NCBI GenBank assembly: GCA_008080565.1
Contig: VIKE01000001.1
Location: 1 to 64,000, forward strand
Direction: 5' to 3'
DNA length: 64,000 nucleotides
Source: Rhodocyclaceae bacterium
GTDB taxonomy: Bacteria > Pseudomonadota > Gammaproteobacteria > Burkholderiales > Rhodocyclaceae
Notes under the pieces: generated by a model
Told to the model about the DNA's origin: nothing
The model's database searches: none
The model's input: the letters and a program-made list of their open reading frames with translations, nothing else
Shown: piece after piece, positions 51,638 through 59,638 of the stretch
Layout: every line of letters begins with the position of its first letter
Position numbering within the stretch: position 1 is the first letter of the stretch
Program-made: the position numbers and the translations under genes

Positions 51638-52594
51638 ATGAAGTTCGCCTATGAAGACTTGAGCGACGGTCAGTTCGAGAACTTGATTGTCTTCTTGTGC
51701 CAGCCCCTGCTCGGTTTCTCCGTGCAGGGTTTTGCCAAAGGGCCTGACGGCGGACGCGATGCGAAGTTCGTGGGAACCGCAGAGCTGCATCCAAGCAAGG
51801 CTGCTCCTTGGGTCGGTACGACCATCATTCAAGCCAAACACACTAACGGTTACAACCGCAATTTTTCTGAGGCTGACTTCTTCAGCACGACGGCATCGAA
51901 CACGGTGCTCGGAAAGGAGATCCCGCGCATCAAGAAATTGCGTGAGAACAAGCAGCTCGACCACTACATGCTTTTTGCAAACAGGCGCTTGGCCGGCAAC
52001 GCCGAAAGCGATATACGCGAGTACATCGCGGCGCAGTGTGGTATTCCCGCGTCGTCAATTTACTTATGCGGCTTGGAACAGTTAGAAGTTTGGCTGAAGA
52101 CGTTCCCGGACGTTGCGGCGAAGGCCGACCTAGATCCGGTCGATTCACCTTTAATCGTCAGTCCCGACGATCTTGCCGAGGTCGTGCAGGCGCTGGCGCG
52201 ACAGAAGGATGGTGTGTCAGCTCTGCTCGATGATCCTCCGACTTTGCGCGTGACGTATGAGAAGAAGAACGCGCTCAACAACATGAGTGCGGAGTACGCC
52301 AAGGCGCAGCGCAAGAAATACCTAAAGGAGACCGTTCAGATTCGGGGGTTCCTGGCCGCGCCGGAAAATTTGGAACTGCTGCGCATGTATGAATCGGTGG
52401 TCGATGAGTTTCAGCTCAAGATCATCGCTAAGCGCAAGGACTACCAGACCTTCGACGACGTGATGGAGTACCTGGTGGACCTGCTGTTCAGCCGTGACCC
52501 CGTCTTACGGCAGCATGCGCACAAGCGTTTGACTCGCGCCGTACTGTTCTACATGTACTGGAACTGCGATATCGGGGAGGTGGGCGATGCTTAG
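51638..52594 (+). CDS. ABC three-component system effector with Mrr-like nuclease core
   Basis: A 318-residue protein. Near the N-terminus GPDGGRDAKF (Asp 41) and TTIIQAKHT (Gln 65, Lys 67) give a D...Q-x-K core like Mrr-type restriction nucleases. The middle reads FANRRLAGNAESDIREYIA, and a helical C-terminal domain (from about 215) probably contacts the partner proteins. ABC-3C systems described computationally combine such an effector with a small middle component and a DUF2326-type ABC ATPase; all three are here, overlapping. ATG 51638 is chosen for its GGGGGC ribosome site. Function as anti-phage or plasmid-conflict system is inferred. Confidence 0.72.
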   Translation: MKFAYEDLSDGQFENLIVFLCQPLLGFSVQGFAKGPDGGRDAKFVGTAELHPSKAAPWVGTTIIQAKHTNGYNRNFSEADFFSTTASNTVLGKEIPRIKKLRENKQLDHYMLFANRRLAGNAESDIREYIAAQCGIPASSIYLCGLEQLEVWLKTFPDVAAKADLDPVDSPLIVSPDDLAEVVQALARQKDGVSALLDDPPTLRVTYEKKNALNNMSAEYAKAQRKKYLKETVQIRGFLAAPENLELLRMYESVVDEFQLKIIAKRKDYQTFDDVMEYLVDLLFSRDPVLRQHAHKRLTRAVLFYMYWNCDIGEVGDA

Positions 52595-52835
52595 ACCGAC
52601 TAAGCACTCGCATCCGGATCGCACGGTGATCAACGTATCGCTTCTGCTGTTGGCGCGCCTCAAGACGCGCCGCGTGGATGACTACGATGTCTTGCGCAAG
52701 TATGCGAAGAAGTCCGTCATCGGCGGTGACGTGCTGTTTCTTCCGGCACTAAATTTTCTTTATCTGATGGGACTGATCGACTACCGCCCCAAAACCGACG
52801 CTGTGGAATACGTGGGGCCCAATGAAGCTGTCTAG
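52587..52835 (+). CDS. ABC three-component system middle component
   Basis: An 82-residue protein overlapping both neighbours. It opens MLRPTKHSHPDRTVINVSLLLLARL, written as MLRPTKHSHPDRTV then INVSLLLLARL, the typical start of the small ABC-3C middle components (MC6-type), with a winged-helix-like rest (DVLRKYAKKS, FLYLMGLIDYRPKT). It presumably bridges the nuclease and the ATPase. Confidence 0.75.
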   Translation: MLRPTKHSHPDRTVINVSLLLLARLKTRRVDDYDVLRKYAKKSVIGGDVLFLPALNFLYLMGLIDYRPKTDAVEYVGPNEAV

Positions 52836-54615
52836 ACTCTATTCGAACAAGCCTGACCTGTTTGAGCCCATGGAGTTTGTCCATGGTTTGAATGTCGTCA
52901 TGGCAGAAATCCGCCTGCCAGAGAACCGTAACAAGGACACGCACAACCTCGGTAAGACCACGCTAGGGCGCCTACTTGACTTCGGTTTCTTGGCAAAACG
53001 CGACGCCAAATTTTTTCTATTCAAGCATCTCGACATCTTTAAGGACTTCGTCTTTTTTCTCGAAATAGAATTGCAGGATGCCTCGTTCGTGACGGTGCGA
53101 CGTGGCGTGGAGGATGCGACTAAGATTAGCTTCAAGAAGCATGAGGCTAGGCATCAGGACTTGTCGGCGCTGCCAATGGCTGAATGGGACCATCAAGACG
53201 TGCCGTTTGATCGCGCTCGCGACCTATTGGATGGGCTGCTCGATTGGCGTACGATCAAGCCTTGGTCGTTCCGAAAGGGCTTGGGCTATCTCCTACGCTC
53301 GCAAGATGATTTCCGAGACGTTTTCCATCTGCGCAAGTTTGCATCCGCGCATGCCGACTGGAAGCCGTTCCTTGCGCACGTGCTGGGCTTCGATGCGCAA
53401 CTGATCGCGCAGCACTACGAGAAGGAAGATGCACTCACGCTGAAGCAGGCGACCACGCAGACCATCAAGAACGAGTTGGGTGGATCCATTGAGGACATTA
53501 GTAAGATCGAAGGCATTTTGTTGCTCAAGCAGAAGGATGCCGAGAGGAAACAGAAGCTGCTCGACGCATTCGATTTCCGCGCCCAAGACAAGGACCGGAC
53601 CAAGCAGTTGGTCGATGATATCGACGAGCGCATCGCGGCGCTTAATGCCGAGCGCTACTCGCTCAATCAGAATAAGAAGAAGATCTTCGCGGCGCTAGAA
53701 GAAGACCAGATACTGTTTGATCCGGATGATGCACAGCGATTGTTCGAGGAAGCGGGCGTTCTCTTCAAGGGGCAGATCAAGAAGGACTTCCAGCAGTTGA
53801 TCGCCTTCAACAGGGCGATCACAGACGAGCGTCGCGGCTACCTGCAGGAAGAGCGCCAAGAGGTCGAGTCGGAATTGAAACGCGTAAATGCGGAGCTGAA
53901 CGCGTTGGGCAAGAAGCGATCAGACACTCTGTCATTTCTGAGCGGCACAGACGTTTTCGGGAAGTACAAGCAAGTTTCCGATGATATGGTGACGCTACGC
54001 GCCGACATCACGTCGCTGGAGCGCCAGCGTGGTTTCCTACATCGACTTCAGGAGTTGCGCACCGATATCCGGGCACTGACCGAAGAGCGCGGCCATCTGC
54101 AGACCCAGATCGAAGTCGATGTAGAGAAACAGAACTCGGATAAGAACAGCCTGTTCTCGGCGATTCGACTGTTCTTCAGCGAGATTGTCGAAGAAGTGAT
54201 CAACCGCAAGGCCTTGCTGAGTGTGTCTCCTAATCAAGCAGGTCATATTGAGTTCAAGGCGGAAATTCTGGACGAGTCAGGCAACGCCACCAGCGCTGAC
54301 CTCGGCCATACATATCGCAAGCTGTTGTGCGTTGCCTTCGATATGGCAGTGCTGCGTGCGCACGTTGACGACAGATTTCCGCGCTTCGTCTATCACGATG
54401 GCGTGTTTGAGTCGCTGGATGATCGAAAGAAAGAAAACCTGTTGGGGGTCATTCGCCGATACGCGGAACTCGGGTTGCAGCCCATCATTACCCTGATCGA
54501 TTCGGACCTGCCTGTTCGGACCGATGACGAACAGGTGTTCACCGAGGATGAAATCGTCTTGATCCTGCATGACGAGAATGAGCGGGGGCGCTTATTCAAG
54601 ATGAGGGCATGGTAA
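52822..54615 (+). CDS. DUF2326-type ABC/SMC-like ATPase
   Basis: A 597-residue SMC/Rad50-like ATPase. Walker A region NLGKTTLGRLLDF near 37-50 (a divergent loop ending GKTT), a long coiled coil from about 205 to 450, then SADLGHTYRKLLCVAFDMAV and Walker B-like RFVYHDGVFESLDDRKK near 520. DUF2326 proteins are the ATPase arm of ABC three-component systems. They may sense DNA structures and switch on the nuclease. No trace of transfer function, so this operon is cargo inside the tra region. Confidence 0.78.
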   Translation: MKLSRLYSNKPDLFEPMEFVHGLNVVMAEIRLPENRNKDTHNLGKTTLGRLLDFGFLAKRDAKFFLFKHLDIFKDFVFFLEIELQDASFVTVRRGVEDATKISFKKHEARHQDLSALPMAEWDHQDVPFDRARDLLDGLLDWRTIKPWSFRKGLGYLLRSQDDFRDVFHLRKFASAHADWKPFLAHVLGFDAQLIAQHYEKEDALTLKQATTQTIKNELGGSIEDISKIEGILLLKQKDAERKQKLLDAFDFRAQDKDRTKQLVDDIDERIAALNAERYSLNQNKKKIFAALEEDQILFDPDDAQRLFEEAGVLFKGQIKKDFQQLIAFNRAITDERRGYLQEERQEVESELKRVNAELNALGKKRSDTLSFLSGTDVFGKYKQVSDDMVTLRADITSLERQRGFLHRLQELRTDIRALTEERGHLQTQIEVDVEKQNSDKNSLFSAIRLFFSEIVEEVINRKALLSVSPNQAGHIEFKAEILDESGNATSADLGHTYRKLLCVAFDMAVLRAHVDDRFPRFVYHDGVFESLDDRKKENLLGVIRRYAELGLQPIITLIDSDLPVRTDDEQVFTEDEIVLILHDENERGRLFKMRAW

Positions 54616-54776
54616 GGCAGGGACCCTGTGGCCTATAGGTGGTTGCGGAACTGTCTGCCACTCAACATGGTTACAAAGAACACATCGTCTACCTGCAGGG
54701 ATGTTATATCGAAGTCGGTATTGGCGGGCAGGCGTATGTTTGCTGTGGCCAAGCCTCCAATTGAATGCAATGGTAC
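54616..54776. other. Intergenic region after the ABC-3C operon, nothing recognised
   Basis: About 160 bp between the convergent ATPase and YbjQ-like genes. I see no clear terminator hairpin with a T-run, no repeat of the regulatory families and no credible ORF. Confidence 0.4.
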
Positions 54777-55220
54777 TCATTTCGCGCTGACGACAGCCGT
54801 CCCGCAATATGCCACACGTGATACGCGCCACTGCGATCCTGCCTGATCATAGTGGGCGTTGATTTTTCTGACACCTACTACAGAATTGGCACCAATACCC
54901 AACGCCTTCTGTGCCAGCCCGAGCAATGCTTCCTTTTCTGCGATGCGGTACTCCCTGTCGGATGCCGCCTCTGTCTCTGAAAGGGACTCGACGTAGCCAA
55001 TCGTCTTGACAACCCTACAGCCGGGCAAGATATCCGTTGTGACAAGCAATATCTGGGTCTTGATCAAATCGAGGTCATGCTCGAGTTGATCGAGCTGTGG
55101 TTCTACGCTGGCTTTGGATCTTCGATTCCAGCGTAACAAGGCCGCACCAGCTAGCAGTAAAGCGAATAGCGGTAACACGCCAAACAGGCCGTTCGTATGT
55201 GTTGCAGCAGCGATGGTCAT
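54777..55220 (-). CDS. YbjQ-like domain protein with membrane anchor
   Basis: A 147-residue protein: N-terminal membrane segment (LFGVLPLFALLLAGAALL), short coiled coil, then a YbjQ/DUF74-type domain (LLVTTDILPGCRVVKTIGYVE, ALGIGANSVVGVRKI). YbjQ family function is unknown; metal binding has been suggested. GGAGG before the ATG at 55218-55220 decides the start. It is transcribed against the tra genes and stands outside the transfer regulon. Confidence 0.65.
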   Translation of the reverse strand: MTIAAATHTNGLFGVLPLFALLLAGAALLRWNRRSKASVEPQLDQLEHDLDLIKTQILLVTTDILPGCRVVKTIGYVESLSETEAASDREYRIAEKEALLGLAQKALGIGANSVVGVRKINAHYDQAGSQWRVSRVAYCGTAVVSAK

Positions 55221-55331
55221 GAGTGCCTCCAATCAGTTCTAACCAAGCTTCCCACAGATCCTAAAAACTGCAAGAACGTGGCGTCACCACTTCTGCTTGC
55301 AGCATGCCCATGGCTCAGGTCTCGTGCGATC

Positions 55332-55396
55332 GAAATGTGTCTTTGCCGGGCGCATTTCGAGAATTGCTCGGCAGGTCGCGCCGATACAGTGGCACC
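55332..55396 (+). promoter_or_regulatory. Transfer-regulon 27-bp palindrome (copy E) with -10
   Basis: Arms GAAATGTGTCT (55332-55342) and GGGCGCATTTC (55348-55358) surround TTGCC. A -10-like TACAGT starts at 55385, 27 nt after the palindrome, and ATG 55397 follows 12 nt after the hexamer start. It heads the signal-peptidase/traI operon. Confidence 0.7.
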
Positions 55397-55879
55397 ATGC
55401 ATATTCGTCTTTTCAATCTGTCTGGGCGCTGGTTTCCGGTTGTCCTTTGGGTCATGGCAGCCAATTTGGCATTTGGCCGCGCTTATCTCGTCGCCCTGAA
55501 TCTCACCGAAAGTCTTCCTGGCACCATTTTTCTTGTCGAGAAAGGCGTCACGCCAGCACGCGGAGAGTTGGTTGCCTTCCGATGGGAAGCAAACTGGCCT
55601 TATCCCCACGGAAGCATCTTCGTCAAAAAATTGATCGGACTGCCCGGTTCAGTCGTTACGGCGAATGGCCGAGACTTTTTCGTAGACGGCAATTCAGTCG
55701 GCCGTGCGAAGGAAAGAGCCCGAACCGGAGAGCCACTGGATATTGGCCTCATCGGCACAATTCCGGAAGGGCACTACTACGTTGCCGGATCTCATCCCGA
55801 CAGCCTCGATTCACGATACCGGCTTACCGGCTGGGTTGGTCGGAATCAAATCATCGGGAAAGCGCATCGGATTTTCTGA
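55397..55879 (+). CDS. TraF-type S26 signal peptidase (pilin processing)
   Basis: A 160-residue S26C peptidase related to RP4 TraF. One membrane segment (WFPVVLWVMAANLAFG), the serine motif TESLPGTIF (Ser 39), and the lysine motif FVKKLIGLPGS (Lys 77 or 78), with GHYYVAGSHPDSLDSRY as the third box. It probably removes the propilin leader or matures another tra protein. No ribosome site precedes ATG 55397, which coincides with the predicted transcription start. The name traF is avoided because the element has a different F-type traF. Confidence 0.82.
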   Translation: MHIRLFNLSGRWFPVVLWVMAANLAFGRAYLVALNLTESLPGTIFLVEKGVTPARGELVAFRWEANWPYPHGSIFVKKLIGLPGSVVTANGRDFFVDGNSVGRAKERARTGEPLDIGLIGTIPEGHYYVAGSHPDSLDSRYRLTGWVGRNQIIGKAHRIF

Positions 55880-55904
55880 CGTGGGACACATTGGGTTTTT
55901 CGGA

Positions 55905-56222
55905 ATGGAATCGGATCGCGCTACATCGGAGGTCATCCAAAGATCAAAGCACCTTTGGATAGCGGTCCTTCACCAAGCGATCGAAGATGCGAAAGGCAAC
56001 GTGAGGTCAATCGAGAAGTCGGAGAGAAGTATTGGCGGTATACAGCGCGAAGCCTTGATATGGATATTCCATGGCATTTCCAATGCCGCCAATTCCTTCA
56101 ACTCGATCTGTGGTCTTCTGGATATTGATCCTGATCGGGCACGGCAGCGTCTTCGTGTTGTGCCTGGGATTCGACGCGGCTTGGACAGAACACAGCAAGG
56201 TGTTGGCGAAGGGGAGGGCTGA
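55905..56222 (+). CDS. Hypothetical protein upstream of traI
   Basis: A 105-residue helical protein with a conserved-looking core HQAIEDAKGN, GGIQREALIWIFHG and NSFNSICGLLDIDPDRARQRL. I do not recognise a named family; the C-terminal segment resembles a small nucleic-acid-binding helical module seen in phage and ICE proteins. The start is uncertain: ATG 55905 or GTG 55881, the latter 1 nt after the peptidase stop. It ends 3 nt before traI. Confidence 0.6.
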   Translation: MESDRATSEVIQRSKHLWIAVLHQAIEDAKGNVRSIEKSERSIGGIQREALIWIFHGISNAANSFNSICGLLDIDPDRARQRLRVVPGIRRGLDRTQQGVGEGEG

Positions 56223-56225
56223 CCT

Positions 56226-58259
56226 TTGCTAAGTTTCATCAGGAAGGCAGTCCGCTTTGATAGTCAAAGTCAGGAGCTTGTCGGCAAACCCGCTGAGAAT
56301 GACGCTGCGCAAATGGCAATCGACGAGGAGATTCCTCGGTACCCGCCGTTTATGAGGGGTCTGCCGGCCACGGACCCACACAAACTTATCGAGACTCAGC
56401 GGGAGTTGATTGGTCAGATTCGCGAGGCCGGACTCGCTTCTCCCGATATATTCGAGCAGTACTACCTGGAGTCTCTCCGTCGATTTGCCTCCTACGCGCA
56501 TCTCTTGCCGGCAAGCCAAACTCATCACCACAGGGGGGCAGGCGGGTTGCTTCGTCATGCTGCCGAGGTCGCCCTGTGGTCGCTTCAATCTGGGGATCGA
56601 GTGCTACTGCCTGGAGAGCAGGCGCCCCGGAGACGACGTGAGCTAGAACCACGGTGGCACCTTGCCGTGTTTCTAGCGGCACTTTGCCACGATGTGGGTA
56701 AGCCGGTGACAGATCTTGTCGTTACTAGCAGAGATGGAGCGAAAGTCTGGAACCCATTCGTGGAAGATCTTTATTCCTGGGCCAGCAGGCACGGCGTAGA
56801 TCGGTACTTCCTGCATTGGCGTGAGAATCGTGCGAAAAAGCATACGGCAATTTCTTCTCTGATTGCTGAGCGCATCATCAGTCCAAAGGGGCTTGCTTGG
56901 ATTGCGGAGGGAGACACAGAGCTCGTACTCTGGATGATGGAAACAATTAACGGACACCCCAGTGCTGAGAATCTGATACACGATCTCGTGATCCGCTCAG
57001 ACCAGGTCAGTGTCGAACGAGACCTGCGAAATCTTGGCGTTGCGTTTACCGGCTATGAGATCGGTCTTCCGGTGGAACGGTTCCTAGTGGACATCATGCG
57101 CAGACTTGTCCGGGATGGAACCTGGGGAATCAATGAACCTGGCTCACGCCTCTGGCTCATTGACGGGCATCTCTTTTTAATCTGGCCTGCGGCAGGCGAA
57201 GAAATGGCGGCTATCATCAATCAGGAAAAAATTCCGGGCTTGCCACGAACCCCGAACAGCATTCTGGACATGCTCGTTGATCGGAAGCTGGCGAATATTC
57301 GCGGGGATCGGACTGACGGGAATCGCTACTGGGTGATTGCCCCCGATGTGCTAGCCGAGAAGATACCCAATATCCGACTGACTGCCATCAGGTTGCGTGA
57401 TACTGCTCTGGTCATCGATCCAGCCCCATTATCAGTCCCAGGAAAAATTCTCGACCTGGAGGAAATTCCCAAAGAGATGCCACGTATCTCTACTCCAAAA
57501 TTGCCTGTCGATGCAGAGCCCGCAGTGTCACCAGCGCTCATTAGGGCGCCGGTTCAATCCGAAAAGGTGAATGCCAAGCCACCGGAAGAAGTTGTCGATC
57601 GGCTCGACGGACCTGTCGGCGAAGCACTGAAGGCACTTGCCGAAGACATTCAAACCGGCGAAAAATCATTCGAGACATTGACTCACATCGACTCCTCCGG
57701 TGTGCTGTGCCTCAAGTGGCCAGACGCGCTTAATGGCTATGGGTTGGAGAACAAATCGATTCTCGATGAACTGTCGCGCCGAAACTGGCTGGTTCTTGAT
57801 CCATTGTCGCCGTTTCGCAAGGTGGTGGAGATCGAGATCGACGGTGGCAAGACGTGGAAGGTTGTTCGGCTTCAGCCGGTGGTGAAACAGCTCATGGCGG
57901 TCGGGAAAACGCCGCCAGAACCATCAACCGTATCGATATCATCCGCTGATCCTGTTCAGCTACCCAAGCCAGTTCAGGGCGAGATTGAGGGAATAGGCGA
58001 AGACACGCGACTTGCATTGATACAAAGTATCGTCACCACCTTGCGGGAAGGGGTGAGAGAAGGCATCCTAACGGCAGATGCGGATGGAGCCTTCGTCTGG
58101 ATCCAATCTAGGAAAGCCGAGCCTTTCTTGGTGGCGCGACTCCAGGTAAATCGAATGTCAATAATGCGTTTGGGCAGCGTCGTTCCTGACGTGTTTATGT
58201 GCCAGACGCGAAAAAAGGCACATTCCTATCGAATACCGGCTATGCCGTCAGTAGGGTAA
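56226..58259 (+). CDS. traI: MobH-family relaxase TraI
   Basis: A 677-residue TraI_2 (MobH) relaxase. The HD-like catalytic domain shows THHHRGAGGLLRHA at about 99-112 and LAALCHDVGKPVTD at about 150-164, followed by KHTAISSLIAERI. The C-terminal TraI_2_C domain (SVVPDVFMCQT region) closes the protein after a proline-rich linker near 430-460. MobH relaxases initiate transfer in SXT/R391, IncA/C and IncHI elements and work with MobI in some of them. The start is TTG 56226 with GGAGGG upstream. Confidence 0.88.
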   Translation: MLSFIRKAVRFDSQSQELVGKPAENDAAQMAIDEEIPRYPPFMRGLPATDPHKLIETQRELIGQIREAGLASPDIFEQYYLESLRRFASYAHLLPASQTHHHRGAGGLLRHAAEVALWSLQSGDRVLLPGEQAPRRRRELEPRWHLAVFLAALCHDVGKPVTDLVVTSRDGAKVWNPFVEDLYSWASRHGVDRYFLHWRENRAKKHTAISSLIAERIISPKGLAWIAEGDTELVLWMMETINGHPSAENLIHDLVIRSDQVSVERDLRNLGVAFTGYEIGLPVERFLVDIMRRLVRDGTWGINEPGSRLWLIDGHLFLIWPAAGEEMAAIINQEKIPGLPRTPNSILDMLVDRKLANIRGDRTDGNRYWVIAPDVLAEKIPNIRLTAIRLRDTALVIDPAPLSVPGKILDLEEIPKEMPRISTPKLPVDAEPAVSPALIRAPVQSEKVNAKPPEEVVDRLDGPVGEALKALAEDIQTGEKSFETLTHIDSSGVLCLKWPDALNGYGLENKSILDELSRRNWLVLDPLSPFRKVVEIEIDGGKTWKVVRLQPVVKQLMAVGKTPPEPSTVSISSADPVQLPKPVQGEIEGIGEDTRLALIQSIVTTLREGVREGILTADADGAFVWIQSRKAEPFLVARLQVNRMSIMRLGSVVPDVFMCQTRKKAHSYRIPAMPSVG

Positions 58260-58271
58260 ATTATTCAGAGA

Positions 58272-59144
58272 ATGCACACGCTCCAGCGAACAGAAGTTGA
58301 TCGCTTTCTTGCCAGCGGCCACTACGACAACGGCTTTGAGACTTGGCCAGGCGATACGTTCGTGGAGCGTGCGACGTGCGGAAGTGCTGCACTGCGTTGC
58401 GCACTCATTTCAGAGGTACTGCAGCGGACCGGGTGTGCAGCCGTCCCCGCATTCCTCGAAAATGCCGACTTGAAGGTGTTCGCCCACGCGAAACTTGCGC
58501 CCATGGTGCAAGGGCTGTTCCCGCAGCGAGAACGCATGATCATCCTCGAAAGGCTTGAGCGGTCTATTGTCTTTCTCACGCCGGCGACGATAGCAAGTAC
58601 TCTCGAAAAAACGCCGTGGCTCAAGACAGCGTGGAATCTGGCAAATCTTTACCTCACAAGCTTTGATGCAAAACGGCTCTCCGTCGATGCGCCAAATATT
58701 GTTGGCCTGAGCGAAGAGACGACCTGCTACGTTTCCGTCGAGTATTTTGATGCCAACAACCGCTTCGACGATTATGTGGTTCACGAGGCTGCCCACATTT
58801 TTCACAACTGCAAGCGAGAAACGCTCGGGCTGAACGCGACTCGTCATCGGGAGTGGCTGCTCGAGATTGATTTCGCCAAACGAGAAACGTTTGCCTATGC
58901 CTGCGAGGCTTACAGCCGAATTCTTGAGCTTGGCAAAACTCGTTCAACTCGAAACCGGCTTCTGTCAGAGCTTGCGGACGGGGCGATGCCGCCGGACGAG
59001 CGGGTACATGGTGCCGAGTATGTGGATATTCTGCGGGAGGCGGTTGCCGCCGGGAACGGCTGGAAATCCATCCGCGAGCGATGCTCTCCCTCCAGGTCAC
59101 CCCGCGGCGAACAAGCGACCGAGAGTCGATCTACCCCGACTTAG
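58272..59144 (+). CDS. HEXXH zinc metallopeptidase-like protein
   Basis: A 290-residue protein with VVHEAAHIFHNCKRETLG (HEAAH near 171-175) and a later acidic helix RETFAYACEAYSRIL that could provide a third zinc ligand, together a zincin-like fold. The N-terminal 160 residues are unassigned. It follows traI after 12 nt and is likely cotranscribed with it. Similar ORFs occur beside relaxase genes of integrative elements, but a function is not established. It is the second short zincin in the window. Confidence 0.6.
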   Translation: MHTLQRTEVDRFLASGHYDNGFETWPGDTFVERATCGSAALRCALISEVLQRTGCAAVPAFLENADLKVFAHAKLAPMVQGLFPQRERMIILERLERSIVFLTPATIASTLEKTPWLKTAWNLANLYLTSFDAKRLSVDAPNIVGLSEETTCYVSVEYFDANNRFDDYVVHEAAHIFHNCKRETLGLNATRHREWLLEIDFAKRETFAYACEAYSRILELGKTRSTRNRLLSELADGAMPPDERVHGAEYVDILREAVAAGNGWKSIRERCSPSRSPRGEQATESRSTPT

Positions 59145-59482
59145 CCCCAGAAAATTCCTGTCTGATCGGCATCCAGGGCCGCAAGCAGAGTGTCGAGGTC
59201 ACGAGACGGCTTTGCTTGGTGATATCGATGCCACTTCGAGTTTCTGTCCGAGCAGAAAAGACCCCAGCTGCCATTATCTTCATACCGAAATTGAGCGATA
59301 GGAACGGTCACCCACGTCCCCGGCTGTGAAAACGCAATACGTTCTTCATTGAGCGTCACGCTGTTTCCGCGAATGACGTAACTCAACCTCACCTGATCCC
59401 GTGCATGGTGCGGAATTCTCTTCTCGCAGTAAGCTCCGAGTTTGATTTCAACCAACCGTTTGGTCAGTACTGGCAACGCCAC
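59141..59482 (-). CDS. DUF3024 protein
   Basis: A 113-residue DUF3024 protein, recognisable by YCEKRIPHHARDQVRLSYVI, PIAQFRYEDNGSW and the ending DADQTGIFWG. The family is of unknown function and is often found on mobile elements. It faces the transfer genes and overlaps the end of the zincin gene by 4 bp. It seems to be independent of the palindrome-controlled operons. Confidence 0.8.
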   Translation of the reverse strand: MALPVLTKRLVEIKLGAYCEKRIPHHARDQVRLSYVIRGNSVTLNEERIAFSQPGTWVTVPIAQFRYEDNGSWGLFCSDRNSKWHRYHQAKPSRDLDTLLAALDADQTGIFWG

Positions 59483-59571
59483 CGATTGCTCCCTCCAAGG
59501 TCAGATGCGATGCTACCGCAGCATGTCCTGATTATTGAAGACGCATTGAAGCTGATGTGACTTGCGGTGCC

Positions 59572-59638
59572 GAAATGCGCCCGAAAAAGGCGCATTTCAA
59601 AAGCCATCGTCGCGACCGTGCGACCAGAATCGATCCTC
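59572..59638 (+). promoter_or_regulatory. Transfer-regulon 27-bp palindrome (copy D) with -10
   Basis: The most symmetric copy: perfect arms GAAATGCGCC (59572-59581) and GGCGCATTTC (59589-59598). A -10-like CAGAAT starts at 59625, 27 nt after the palindrome; ATG 59639 follows 14 nt after the hexamer start. It heads the traW-traU-trbC-traN operon. Confidence 0.72.
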
